Of a DNA stretch of 44,879 bases, positions 8,401-15,066 are shown in pieces (positions within the stretch are counted from its first letter, which is position 1; every line of letters starts with the position of its first letter). The stretch spans positions 1 to 44,879 of the forward strand of contig JADGNZ010000050.1 of NCBI GenBank assembly GCA_017883205.1, written 5' to 3'. A program made the position numbers and the translations under genes. Below the pieces are notes generated by a model. That model was not told where the DNA came from, did not search any database, and saw only the letters and a program-made list of their open reading frames with translations. Source of the DNA: Thermoanaerobaculia bacterium. GTDB taxonomy: Bacteria > Acidobacteriota > Thermoanaerobaculia > Gp7-AA8.

Positions 8401-9795
8401 CCGAAGATCAGCCTCGGCGACGTCGTCGTTCGCGGCAACACCTACACCAACAACAACGTCATCCTTCGCACGGCCGAGCTGGAAAAAGGGCAACCCTTCA
8501 GCTACACCGCGATTCTCGAAGCGCAGCAGCGGCTCTACCGGCTCGGGATCTTCCAGCGCGTCGACATTCAGCCGGCGCAAGCCTCGACCAACGTCTCCGA
8601 ACGAAACGTCTCCATCTCCGTCGCCGAAGGGAAAGACCTGACTGTTGCCGGTTCGTTCGGCGGCACATCACCGATCACCGCCGACACCGGCGCACACCGC
8701 ATCTCTCCGCTCGTTTCCGCATCGATCGCCCACCGCAATCTCTTCGGCACGGGACGTTACCTCGGCCTGGAACTGATCTACGCGCACCCAAACCGGCAGG
8801 ACGCCTTCCTCACCTACCGCGAGCCGTCCATCGGCAGATTCGATGTTCCCGTCCAGGTCACCGCCTTCCAGAGCGATGATTCCCGGCCGCATACGCGTAT
8901 CGTCGAGCGCGGCGGGTTCATCGAGGCCTCACGCATCACGCGCAATCAAACGCGCTGGTCGCTTCGCTACGAATACCGCATCGCCGAATGCAAGTCCGGT
9001 GACCTTTGCGCGCTGGCGCAGAGCGTCCTTCTTCCGGGTCTCGACCGCAACGCCACCAACGTTGCCATCTCCAGCGTCACGCCGGCATTTTTCTGGGACA
9101 AGCGCGATGATTCGCTCAATCCGCACCGCGGATTCTTCACGACAGCGTCGATCGAATACGCCTTCCCGCTCATCGCTGCGAACGCGCGGTTCCTGAAAGA
9201 GTTCACGCAGACGTCGTGGTATCTGCCGGTCACCGAGCAAAGCACGTTCGCGATGTCGGGACGCATCGGTCTGATCCAGGACCTCGGCCTGGGCATGAAG
9301 GTCGATCCCGATACCGGGAACCTGATTCCGACCAGCGGCGTGCCGCTGTCGGAGCGCTTCACCTCCGGTGGCGATACATCGAACCGCGCCTACGCTCTCG
9401 ATTCCCTCGGCACGGCGTGCCCGACGCAGGCCTCGATCGATGCCGGTTGCCGCCCGACGCTCATCGACGTCGTCGATCTAAATGGCCACCACAACCCCGC
9501 GCCGCTGGGTGGTCGCGCGCTCCTCATTCTCAACGCGGAGTACCGCTTCCCGATCGCCGGCTCCTTCGGCGGCCAGCTCTTCGCCGACGCCGGCAATACG
9601 TTCTCCGACACCAACATCCGCTTCGGCGATCTGAAGTACGGCGTCGGCACCGGCATGCGGTACATCTCCCCCGTCGGCCCCATCCGCTTCGACCTCGGCT
9701 ACAAACTAAAACGCCAGATCCTTCGCTACGACGGCGGCAACGCCGTGTACGAGAAGCCGTTCGCGTACTTCATTACGCTGGGGTACGCGTTCTGA
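2479..9795 (+). CDS. Giant TamB-Omp85 (TamA/BamA-like) fusion protein
   Basis: This 2438-residue chain has, in order: a His-rich basic N-terminus; one inner-membrane anchor (about 33-58); an AsmA/TamB-like N-terminal region; a very long repetitive beta-strand region (about 100-1050); a TamB C-terminal (DUF490) domain ending near 1450; an Ala/Pro/Ser/Thr-rich linker (about 1455-1495); seven POTRA-like repeats starting near 1497, 1564, 1644, 1728, 1801, 1897 and 1976; and an Omp85 barrel (about 2054-2438) ending in Phe. TamB forms a periplasmic hydrophobic groove for lipid transport and normally docks on the POTRA domains of a separate TamA. Here both halves are one polypeptide with no stop or frame change. 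The barrel motif R-F-x-x-G-G is kept, but the usual VRG(F/Y) reads NRAY near 2301. ATG 2566 (residue 30) has a closer ribosome site (GGAGAGG) than ATG 2479 and may be the true start. Confidence 0.9.
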   Translation: MTIFPAPEEHAEHTEHVHRSARERQRRGPMWGCLRGVGCTAIGFFALLAIVILGGWWYLGSSSFAGLVRLRIEKTLEARLGRDVYVGPVTIEGGRQSRIIINGLRIANAPGSVHPYFATASQIIVNGGIDSFWGRKIRVGRVDIVEPHLYFEIYPAGAKLTHNFPHWNSGTPSRYEIYHLDLGNLYVTHGAFDFLDRRHDIAAVTSDITSTINVTPLEDLYAGVVSSPQFTLRIQDYVPMTTSLRGQFRFTPDNLELRSLALEGGPDLRVFLNGHVAPLSDAVYNLHVTSQVGLNRVRQIFKVNKVLDGTIDLDGMLRGKAGTFALTGGWLSPKMKADAYDLTNARGTLKITGDRTDVDIQRATYAGGTVAGKYALPQYNEPYAMSAELRYNNIGLEKLFNDLGIKDTGLRSAATGTINHYWEKDRVLAGIGDGKATLAKSATPYSNAAYPIPLAGSVDFKIENKYIKFKRADLVTDASTINLNDASFQLETGSIQLWTKIDSRDFAELDRIGYNLAHSAGKNSYTLLGLGGSGTITAAMQGVLKSPRVNARITSIGAKYNNVLLGDLDMDLLYEGLRLVGQDERGDFHWAPKNLLTFEKTTIRDGATRLGMTGTIFFPDKGPPQFDLALDAVNYNVERAMQAVDLKLAIKGSGTGHLVVTGTADAGKVTFANFLVHEAKGDLRLNGAVAWSPGKGTTNFDLDIATTSFPVADIITFLDLGTLPITGDVSGKLHLSGPKATLGGTGQVTITNGSIYGEPVTSAKADINFTKGALKATNVTVVAPAGTITGEAQIDFGTNQFSYTIKSSSIDLSKLKLLSSLANILGGNITLTSTGAGTLEQPELVLEATLNQATLSGLNLPADAPPPKLYIAVRNGQLIVKGSAAGLLTIDGNGSVATDGTLSGLVQVKVTDLAKALAMSPKTASLPASGKLTMNLQLGGKLTSIETLRVDATFPEFDVRVSEHAFTPARPMHLSLHDGRIAFDDFELSQGLGGASPSTFAIGGFAELTGAKRLKIDLHGTIEAALLQLFVPDLRAGGQIVVAGSLGGTMAAPRFTGTAEFQNASARIPGFPQALDAITGTLVFREDRIDIDSIRLRLGGGQIVLGGSVALEGMSPKSVRITMQGTEVAIRYFEGLTLEANFTLLLSGDLERSILTGDVTVNRALYFKDTDIGAALLNAVLARRSVTPVVSASWQDKVGLRVHLTSDNTLAIRNNIADFTGSADIEVNGTLANPAILGLVTLNEGGKVRFQDIDYRVVRGSINFQNPFRIDPFFDIALEARVRGGISEVESGPIDVTVTLTGTLDRMTPSITSDPPASDITLFSLLGLGALTRNTATGPLTAGTAGRSLLFQSVSRLINSNGLSLFDSFAISPDAGDLDKTGDPGTKVSFEKQISNTVRILVIYNTRDSRNRISLEWQVTPDWVLQFTRDQLSNEYDIQARFRRRYDGRWVWGSRGRNPFLLLTSSSIATASVPAPPPISIATTTVAPPSAAIVTSVAFRADSSVDTSTFNQNVAVKIGEPLSIGNVQSSIKSLFATGNFRDIRVDSTPSGNGVAIVFALYTNFRVASIELEGLTGPDHDRAMRALTFHLGDVLSLNAVDHGADAVQEQLKRSGYLDATVDPETTFVRVQSKATVIFHVTRGTVATVGDVIIDGNTSPFTPQQLIGQMKRGPGKKFDLDEARIDADRMRQWLVRQEYRKAGVRYVSNTYDAAAHRVALHYTASAGPIVKVEVTGIARRSIGGILPFGRNQPYSGDAIERAAAAIVTNLQQRGFYNATVDTEESLHGNVWTSTFHVSPGQQFHLTAVTFTGNASIPDKKLQGVVTTSASGGVKGLLASILRRPQGVTHEQLADDRTTLESYYRLQGFQSATVGTPSVSLNAASGDMTIDFPITEGPRTMVASVGIEGNEQVAARDLPRLILKPGDALNPTIERDDIIALQAFYGDRGNAEVQVHVREEVSTDKASARVVYTIVEGPKISLGDVVVRGNTYTNNNVILRTAELEKGQPFSYTAILEAQQRLYRLGIFQRVDIQPAQASTNVSERNVSISVAEGKDLTVAGSFGGTSPITADTGAHRISPLVSASIAHRNLFGTGRYLGLELIYAHPNRQDAFLTYREPSIGRFDVPVQVTAFQSDDSRPHTRIVERGGFIEASRITRNQTRWSLRYEYRIAECKSGDLCALAQSVLLPGLDRNATNVAISSVTPAFFWDKRDDSLNPHRGFFTTASIEYAFPLIAANARFLKEFTQTSWYLPVTEQSTFAMSGRIGLIQDLGLGMKVDPDTGNLIPTSGVPLSERFTSGGDTSNRAYALDSLGTACPTQASIDAGCRPTLIDVVDLNGHHNPAPLGGRALLILNAEYRFPIAGSFGGQLFADAGNTFSDTNIRFGDLKYGVGTGMRYISPVGPIRFDLGYKLKRQILRYDGGNAVYEKPFAYFITLGYAF

Positions 9796-9811
9796 GCTTG
9801 CGGGGGGCGGG

Positions 9812-9899
9812 TAACGCGGTTGATCGGTCTCTCGGTGGGGTTGCTCGGTTGCTGAGTGGAGCAGATTCTGTTTGGCTTCAGGTCAACTTGGCGTTAGGT
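9812..9899. other. attC-like dyad after the Omp85 fusion gene
   Basis: TAACGC-GGTTGA (9812-9823) is complementary to TCAACTTGGCGTTA (9883-9896), and the right end reads GTTAGGT (9893-9899), a match to the integron core GTTRRRY. On the minus strand the ACCTAAC box begins 5 bases after the stop codon of the protease gene (TAG 9904-9906), the usual position of attC after a cassette gene. The left box (GGGTAAC) matches RYYYAAC only in part, and pairing of the centre is weak, so the call is tentative. Confidence 0.35.
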
Positions 9900-9903
9900 T
9901 GAC

Positions 9904-10998
9904 CTATCGCGGGTATAGCTGCGAAATGAACTTCTGATCACCTGCCGAGAGATGATCATTGCTGCCTACAACGAGCTTCCCGTCAGTCCAGCTCGCGGGA
10001 ATGGCAAACATCATTATCGAAGTCGGATCAAAAGCGCGGTAGCTCCTGTAGTCTTTGGCGGATTCCTTATCGAACATGTTTTGCTCGACTTCTTTTTTCG
10101 ACCAGCGATTCCGAGGTCCAGTGAGTTCAGCGATAATCGCCGCGCGGTTCCATGGAATCTCGGCCTTGGGGTTTTTCATTTCTTCAACTAATCCCAGTGT
10201 GTGCCCGAATTCGTGAAGAACAACGCGGCGCACATCTGCCTCGTCACTGTTCGCCTGCAACTCACCAAAGTTTATTGTCGGTTGATCCCTCGCAATCCCG
10301 AGTGCGTCTGTGCCTACTGTCGACCATGATCCTTGATCATGGCGAAAGGACGCACGAACCTGCGCCTCCTTGGACGGAACATATCTAATGTGAAGATTGG
10401 TGTGAGAGATCCATTCTTCCATGTAGCTCTTGACGCGCGAGATCAAAACGGTGTCACCTTCCATGAACCCAACCATGAGTGTGGACCCGTTGGGCCAAAG
10501 CTTCGGTAGAAATCCTTGCTGATTTCCGCCTAGTTGTTGCGCGGCAGCTGCTGCCGTTTGTTGTTCAACAGGTGTTAACTTCTGCTGAAATGAAACTAGG
10601 TACGCGTTGATTTGTACGACCTTCTCCTGCGCCCGCCGTCGTAGCTCATCCAGTTCTCCTGAGAGTTGCTGTGCTGTTACACGGGCTTTTTCCAAGTCGG
10701 CACGTGCTGTCGCGAGATCTGTGGCCGCGTCTCGCAGCTTCGGTTCGAGATCAGACATCTCCTTCTGCAGATCGCGCGCGTGCTCCACGGCAACCTCAAT
10801 CTTGAATCCGAACGCAAACGCGCCAAAAATCACGAAGACGCCAAGCACCGCGAGAGCAAACTTCGCGAATCGAATCAGATCTCTGTCGACCACGTACGTG
10901 ACGCGACGATCGTCCTCGCCAGCGACCATCGAGGAGCAGTGCGGACATCGGGAGGCATCGTCATGCATCGCCTCTCGGCAGAACTTGCAAGTAGCCAT
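9904..10998 (-). CDS. Membrane-anchored metzincin-like zinc protease with zinc ribbon and coiled coil
   Basis: This 364-residue protein has an N-terminal zinc ribbon (CKFC at 4-7, CPHC at 18-21), one membrane helix (about 44-65), a long Glu/Lys/Arg-rich coiled coil (about 68-140) and a C-terminal protease domain. That domain carries HEFGHTLGLVEE (His262, Glu263, His266) and a SIMMF Met-turn (about 326-330). Metzincins use HExxHxxGxxH or HExxHxxGxxD; here the third-ligand position (272) is Glu, which is unusual. The catalytic domain should face the periplasm, with the ribbon in the cytoplasm. I chose ATG 10996-10998 because the ribbon begins there; the frame is open further upstream but shows no domain, and no clear ribosome site is visible. 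The gene stands alone, has lower G+C than its neighbours, and ends beside an attC-like sequence. Its substrate is unknown. Confidence 0.7.
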   Translation of the reverse strand: MATCKFCREAMHDDASRCPHCSSMVAGEDDRRVTYVVDRDLIRFAKFALAVLGVFVIFGAFAFGFKIEVAVEHARDLQKEMSDLEPKLRDAATDLATARADLEKARVTAQQLSGELDELRRRAQEKVVQINAYLVSFQQKLTPVEQQTAAAAAQQLGGNQQGFLPKLWPNGSTLMVGFMEGDTVLISRVKSYMEEWISHTNLHIRYVPSKEAQVRASFRHDQGSWSTVGTDALGIARDQPTINFGELQANSDEADVRRVVLHEFGHTLGLVEEMKNPKAEIPWNRAAIIAELTGPRNRWSKKEVEQNMFDKESAKDYRSYRAFDPTSIMMFAIPASWTDGKLVVGSNDHLSAGDQKFISQLYPR

Positions 10999-11320
10999 GT
11001 CATCAGAGGAGTGTCCGCAAACGCTAAAACCCCTACCCCGCCAATAGCGAATGGGTAAGCCGGGCGGATAAACTCGACCTTTCAAGCCAACTGCGCCGAT
11101 TCGCCGACGGCGGCTAAGCCGCTTTTGCGAGCGTTTGGCGGAGAACGGCGTGTTCCACTGAAGGCCGCCGCGCCGAACGTTCGTTGATCGCATCACTGAC
11201 CGAGCCGCGCTGCCGCACGACGGTGTAGCTCCTGCGGCTTAAGCGCAGAGTCGTTAGGTGTTGTGCGCCAAGGGGTAGGGAAAGTCGCCGGTCTGTCACT
11301 CCATAACAGGGGGGAACAAA
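10999..11320. other. Intergenic region between divergent genes
   Basis: There are 322 bases without a gene between the minus-strand protease and the plus-strand SGNH hydrolase, so promoters for both should lie here, though I see no convincing pair of promoter boxes. It contains a self-complementary GCGGCTAAGCCGC (11110-11122) followed by TTTT, a related GCGGCTTAAGCGC at 11234-11246, and a GTTAGGT box (11253-11259) that could be the remnant of a second attC-like site. A G-rich ribosome site (GGGGGGAAC) ends the region just before ATG 11321. Confidence 0.45.
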
Positions 11321-12277
11321 ATGGCGACCAAAACGGCTGCGAAGAAGAAGGCGAAACCTGCGCGACCCACGGTAGGCGATGTTGTCGACGATGTGCTGAA
11401 GCGCCGCGCTCAGGCGTTGCGGGCGCGCGCGAAGGCCCTCGCGGAGATGCCAGCGCCGGCTGCGGCGAAGGCGCTCAAGGCGTTGCCGAAGGCGAAGTCC
11501 ACACCGCACATGGATCTCGCGATCGCCGCGAACGCCGGAACGAAGGGATGGCTGATCGCGGAAGGGGACTCCTGGTTCGACTATCCGGGAACCGACATTC
11601 TCGATGCGCTGGAACAATCCGCGTACGACGTCGAGTCGGTCGCGCGCGCCGGTGATCGCGTCGAGATGATGGCCTTCGGCCGAGGGCAGCTCGACGGTTT
11701 CGCTGCTGCTGTGGAGAAGATCATCGGCAACGGGAACACTCCCAAAGCAATTCTGCTCTCCGGCGGCGGCAACGACATCGCAGGCAGCGAGTTCGGATTC
11801 CTCATCAATCACGCCGGCTCACCAAATCAGGGGTTCAACGACAGCGTCGTGCGCGGCGTCATCGAGGAGAGGGTGCGCGACGCCTACGTTTGGATTATCA
11901 AGACCATCACCGATCTGTGTCAGAAGACCCTGAAGCAGAAAGTGCGGATCATCCTGCACGGCTACGGCTATCCGATTCCCGACGGTGTCGGTGTCCTCGG
12001 TGGCTGGGGACCGCTGCCGGGACCGTGGCTCCGTCCCGGTTTCATCGAGAAGGGCTTCGACAGCCTGGCGCAGAATACGGACATGATGCACGCGCTCATG
12101 GACCGCTTCAACAGCATGATCAAGGGCGTCGCAGCGGACTTCGATCACGTCCGCTACGTCGATTTGCGCAACGTTCTTCCGGCGACGAAAACGCTTTGGG
12201 CGAACGAGCTACATCCGAAAGAGACCGGATTCAAACTGGCGGCGAAGGAGATCCAGAACGCGATCGAAGCGCCGTAG
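11321..12277 (+). CDS. SGNH/GDSL-family hydrolase with basic Lys/Ala-rich tail
   Basis: This is a 318-residue SGNH-fold hydrolase (esterase, lipase or carbohydrate deacylase type). Blocks seen: the nucleophile motif AEGDSWFDYPGTD (Ser84), SGGGND (Asn151), and the last block NELHP (His298). In the last block the usual Asp of D-x-x-H is Asn295. The first 60 residues are rich in Lys and Ala (TKTAAKKKAKPARP), like a histone-H1-type tail, and show no signal peptide, so the enzyme may be cytoplasmic. The start ATG 11321 has a G-rich Shine-Dalgarno 4 bases upstream. Its substrate cannot be read from the sequence. It stands alone and converges on a small coiled-coil gene; two copies of GGTTAGCCC lie between the stops. 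Confidence 0.75.
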   Translation: MATKTAAKKKAKPARPTVGDVVDDVLKRRAQALRARAKALAEMPAPAAAKALKALPKAKSTPHMDLAIAANAGTKGWLIAEGDSWFDYPGTDILDALEQSAYDVESVARAGDRVEMMAFGRGQLDGFAAAVEKIIGNGNTPKAILLSGGGNDIAGSEFGFLINHAGSPNQGFNDSVVRGVIEERVRDAYVWIIKTITDLCQKTLKQKVRIILHGYGYPIPDGVGVLGGWGPLPGPWLRPGFIEKGFDSLAQNTDMMHALMDRFNSMIKGVAADFDHVRYVDLRNVLPATKTLWANELHPKETGFKLAAKEIQNAIEAP

Positions 12278-12314
12278 AACGGTGGTTAGCCCTGGTTAGC
12301 CCCGCAACCGCGAA

Positions 12315-12545
12315 TCAAACCGTCTCCGCCGCGTCGTCGATCTTCTCTTTTTCCAGCGCGGCCACGCGCTCGCGGAGGTCGTTGACCTCGGTGTGGAGTT
12401 TCGTGAGCTCGTCTTTCAGGGCTTCGCGGGCCATTTCCTGGAGACGCGACTGCAGCCGTTGCTTCTGTTCGGACGAGAATTGCGTCAGGCGGTCGAGCGA
12501 ATCGCCGAAGACGTCTTTGAGCAGTTGTTCGAAGTCGGTGGGCAT
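12315..12545 (-). CDS. Small coiled-coil protein, possibly UbiK/BMFP-like
   Basis: This 76-residue soluble protein has a short helical N-terminus (FEQLLKDVFGD) and a long amphipathic helix rich in Glu, Lys, Arg and Leu ending in ELTKLHTEVNDLRERVAALEKE, a clear heptad pattern. The size and the C-terminal L-x-x-R-V-A-A-L-E helix resemble UbiK/BMFP accessory factors of ubiquinone synthesis, but many unrelated small coiled-coil proteins look the same, and no ubi gene is nearby. The start is ATG 12543-12545. It is divergent from the Mpo1-like gene 59 bases away. Confidence 0.55.
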   Translation of the reverse strand: MPTDFEQLLKDVFGDSLDRLTQFSSEQKQRLQSRLQEMAREALKDELTKLHTEVNDLRERVAALEKEKIDDAAETV

Positions 12546-12604
12546 GTCCCAAGGCGCAGCAATTGAAGTGCCATGGAGGAACGTGGGAGAATCGCCGCGT
12601 TTCC

Positions 12605-12934
12605 ATGCAGAGCCGCGGCTTCGCCGATTTCTGGCCGGAATACGTTCGCGCCCACTCCCGTGCGCAGACGCGCGCCTTGCACGCGATTGGCTCGGTGCTG
12701 GCGGTAGTGATGCTGGGCCTCGGCTTCGCTGTCAGCCTCTGGTTTCTGATCGGCGTGCCGCTCGTCGGTTACGCCTTCGCCTGGTACGCGCACTTCTTTG
12801 TCGAGCACAACCGGCCGGCCACGTTCGAGCATCCGTTCTATTCGCTGGCAGCCGATTACCGGATGCTCTTCCTGATGATGGCCGGGCGCATGGATGCCGA
12901 GGTGGAGAGGTGTTGCGGGGAGGCGGCAGCGTAG
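12605..12934 (+). CDS. Mpo1-like (DUF962) small membrane protein
   Basis: This 109-residue protein matches DUF962/Mpo1-like proteins, whose yeast member is an iron-dependent dioxygenase in alpha-oxidation of 2-hydroxy fatty acids. Family landmarks: FADFWPEYVRAHSRAQTRALHAIG at the N-terminus (first conserved His), two hydrophobic helices, the HFFVEHNRPATFEHP segment (second conserved His cluster) and a final LAADYRM helix. The His residues that would bind iron in Mpo1 are present. ATG 12605 is chosen because the conserved start of the family follows it directly; an upstream ATG at 12563 adds residues not typical of the family. The C-terminus runs into a repeat-rich intergenic stretch. Confidence 0.75.
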   Translation: MQSRGFADFWPEYVRAHSRAQTRALHAIGSVLAVVMLGLGFAVSLWFLIGVPLVGYAFAWYAHFFVEHNRPATFEHPFYSLAADYRMLFLMMAGRMDAEVERCCGEAAA

Positions 12935-12937
12935 TCT

Positions 12938-13120
12938 TCGGGGGTCGGTTTTCGGTGGTCGGGGGTCGGAGATTGGCAACTGGCGAGACTCCGGAATCTC
13001 GCAGCGCGTTGCGCTCCTGATCTCTCGTATCTCTTGTCTCTGATCTCCCAAAGAGAGTCGTTTCGGAAACGCGCATCGCATAACTACTCCGACCCCCGAC
13101 CCCCGAAAACCGACTCCCGG
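12938..13120. repeat. Long inverted repeat with G-rich/C-rich arms
   Basis: The 34-base arm 12938-12971 (TCGGGGGTCGGTTTTCGG and onwards) is the inverse of 13087-13120 with two internal mismatches plus one at the end. The 115-base centre holds several TCTCTGATCTC-type words that recur in the inverted repeat at 14284-14387, so the two elements seem related. It occupies the intergenic region just upstream of the sugar dehydrogenase start. Confidence 0.8.
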
Positions 13121-13144
13121 CGAACCTATTGCATCGATCAGCGC

Positions 13145-14287
13145 ATGACCCGTATTCTCCCAATCCTCCTGCTGCTACTTGCTGCAACCGTCGCGGCGCA
13201 AGATGTCGTTCTTCAGCAGCTCGCGAGCGGACTCACTCAGCCGGTCGCGCTGACCCACGCCGGCGACACGCGGCTTTTCATCACCCAGCAGATTGGGACC
13301 ATCGTCATCTTCGACGGGACCGCAGTTCGTGCCACGCCCTTCCTCGACATCCGCTCGCTCGTGCTCAGCGGCGGCGAGCGGGGTCTGCTCAGCGTGGCCT
13401 TTGATCCGCACTACAGCCAGAACGGATTCTTCTTCGTCTACTACACGAACAAGAACGGGGACAACTCCATCGCCCGCTACAAAGTCTCGGCCGGCGATCC
13501 AAACCTGGCCGATGTGTCGTCGGGCTCGATTTTGCTGACCATTCCCCATCCCACCTTCGCCAACCACAACGGCGGCCAACTGCAGTTCGGTCCGGACGGC
13601 TACCTCTACATCGGCACCGGCGACGGCGGCTCCGCCGGCGATCCAGGCAACAACGCGCAGAATATCGATCAACTCCTCGGCAAGATCCTGCGCATCGACG
13701 TCGATCACGGCTCGCCGTACAGCGTCCCGGCCTCGAATCCCTTCTTTCTGCGCCCCGGCCCGCGCGGCGAGATCTGGGCGTACGGACTTCGCAATCCGTG
13801 GCGTTTCAGTTTCGATCGTGAGACCGGCGACCTCTGGATCGGCGACGTCGGCCAGGACAACTACGAAGAGGTCGACCTGCAGCTGGCCACGAGCATCGGC
13901 GGCGAAAACTATGGCTGGCGGAAGATGGAAGGCTTCCACTGCTACAACCCGGCCACGAACTGCATCGATCCTTCGTTCACGATGCCCGTGATCGAGTATT
14001 CGCACACGCTGGGAGCCTGCTCGATCAGCGGCGGCTATCGCTACCGCGGTACGCAGATTCCGGCGCTGCGCGGCGCGTATCTCTATGGCGACTATTGCAA
14101 CGGCACGATCTCGAGCGCAACCCAAACCGGTGCGGTCTGGACGCCGAAGACGCTCTTCACGACTTCGATCAGCATCAGCAGTTTCGGGGAGGATGTCGCC
14201 GGCGAGCTGTACGTGCTCGATGTTGCAAAGGGCATCGTCTACAAGATCGTGCCGCGCAACGGGCCGCGGCGCCGGGCAGTGAGGTGA
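13145..14287 (+). CDS. Secreted PQQ-dependent sugar dehydrogenase-like protein (GSDH/YliI family)
   Basis: This 380-residue protein starts with a signal peptide (TRILPILLLLLAATVAAQD). A six-bladed propeller of the soluble glucose/aldose-sugar dehydrogenase family follows. Landmarks are ERGLLSVAFDPHY, the active-site HNGGQLQFGPDGYLYIGTGD, DPGNNAQ, the LGKILRIDVD strand, YGLRNPWRFSFD, DVGQDNYEEVD and ENYGWRKMEG. The family oxidises aldoses with PQQ in the periplasm, but many members have no proven substrate. ATG 13145 is the first residue of the signal peptide. Four Cys (in FHCYNPATNCID, GACSISGG and GDYC) could form disulfides, which fits export. It stands alone; an inverted repeat overlaps its stop codon. 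Confidence 0.8.
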   Translation: MTRILPILLLLLAATVAAQDVVLQQLASGLTQPVALTHAGDTRLFITQQIGTIVIFDGTAVRATPFLDIRSLVLSGGERGLLSVAFDPHYSQNGFFFVYYTNKNGDNSIARYKVSAGDPNLADVSSGSILLTIPHPTFANHNGGQLQFGPDGYLYIGTGDGGSAGDPGNNAQNIDQLLGKILRIDVDHGSPYSVPASNPFFLRPGPRGEIWAYGLRNPWRFSFDRETGDLWIGDVGQDNYEEVDLQLATSIGGENYGWRKMEGFHCYNPATNCIDPSFTMPVIEYSHTLGACSISGGYRYRGTQIPALRGAYLYGDYCNGTISSATQTGAVWTPKTLFTTSISISSFGEDVAGELYVLDVAKGIVYKIVPRNGPRRRAVR

Positions 14288-14387
14288 GGCAGAGATCAGA
14301 GACAGGAGACAAGAGATCAGGGCATCATCTGTCAACCCGTCTGATGATCTCTAGTCTCTGATCTCTAGTCTCTGATCTCTGCCTCAC
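14284..14387. repeat. Inverted repeat across the ends of two converging genes
   Basis: A perfect 20-bp outer stem joins 14284-14303 (GTGAGGCAGAGATCAGAGAC) and 14368-14387. The inside holds repeated GATCTCTAGTCTCT words that pair further with GACAAGAGATC. It covers the sugar dehydrogenase stop codon and the last codons of the CPBP gene. It could end transcription from both sides, but it has no T-run. Confidence 0.85.
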
Positions 14388-15063
14388 CCGCCTCCACCCA
14401 TCGTGGGATGAGCACCCCCGCTGTCAGGTCGTACGCGAAGTGAACGGCCATGATCGGGATCAGCGACTGCGACAGCCACACGAGCGCGTGGCAAGCCAGC
14501 GCGATGACGAAAATCCCGGCCACGCTGCGCAGACCCTGCATCGAGTGCGCAATGGCAAAGCTCACCGAGAGCGTGACGACGGTCACGAGCGTGATGCCCG
14601 TTATTCGCTGCAGGAGCCCTGTCAGAACACCGCGATAGATGAGCTCCTCCGCCACCCCGGCCACGATGCAGAGCAGCACGTACTCGCCGAACTCAGCCGA
14701 GGTTCGCGGGAGGATGTCGTAGAGCCGCTGCTTCGCGGCGCTGCTGCGGCTCTTCCAGCGAAGCTTCAATGTGGCGAGCATCACGAGATAGAGGATCACA
14801 GCCGCGCCGAAGGAGATCAGCGGGCGCTCCGGCAACGGCATGACCAGGATTCCGTGCACCCACGCGGCCCAGGCGCACAGCAGCGCCAGCACCAACTGAA
14901 AGATGATCGTCTGACGGAAGAATCGTGATCGCGAGATTGGCAGCGGCCTCGATCCGAGCTTTCGCGCCGAGCGGAAAATCAGAACCGGCAGCACCACGCC
15001 CACGAACAGCAGCAGCACGTAGCCGAGCGCGTTGACGCTGTCAGGAACGAAGGCGCGAATCAC
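14365..15063 (-). CDS. CPBP-family intramembrane metalloprotease
   Basis: This 232-residue protein with about seven hydrophobic segments carries the three CPBP (Rce1/Abi-type) motifs: EELIYRG (Glu139, Glu140, Arg144), SFAIAHS with His173, and VHFAYD (His208, Asp212). Members are intramembrane glutamic-type endopeptidases; in bacteria they act in bacteriocin immunity or unknown processing. The GTG start (15061-15063) lies 3 bases after the stop of the upstream DUF2007 gene, so the two should be co-transcribed. The final codons are part of an inverted repeat. Confidence 0.8.
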   Translation of the reverse strand: MIRAFVPDSVNALGYVLLLFVGVVLPVLIFRSARKLGSRPLPISRSRFFRQTIIFQLVLALLCAWAAWVHGILVMPLPERPLISFGAAVILYLVMLATLKLRWKSRSSAAKQRLYDILPRTSAEFGEYVLLCIVAGVAEELIYRGVLTGLLQRITGITLVTVVTLSVSFAIAHSMQGLRSVAGIFVIALACHALVWLSQSLIPIMAVHFAYDLTAGVLIPRWVEAGEAEIRD

Positions 15064-15066
15064 GAT

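Noticed and set aside
14284-14387. Bidirectional Rho-independent terminator
   Set aside because: The stem is strong, but there is no T-run on either strand. Kept as a repeat.
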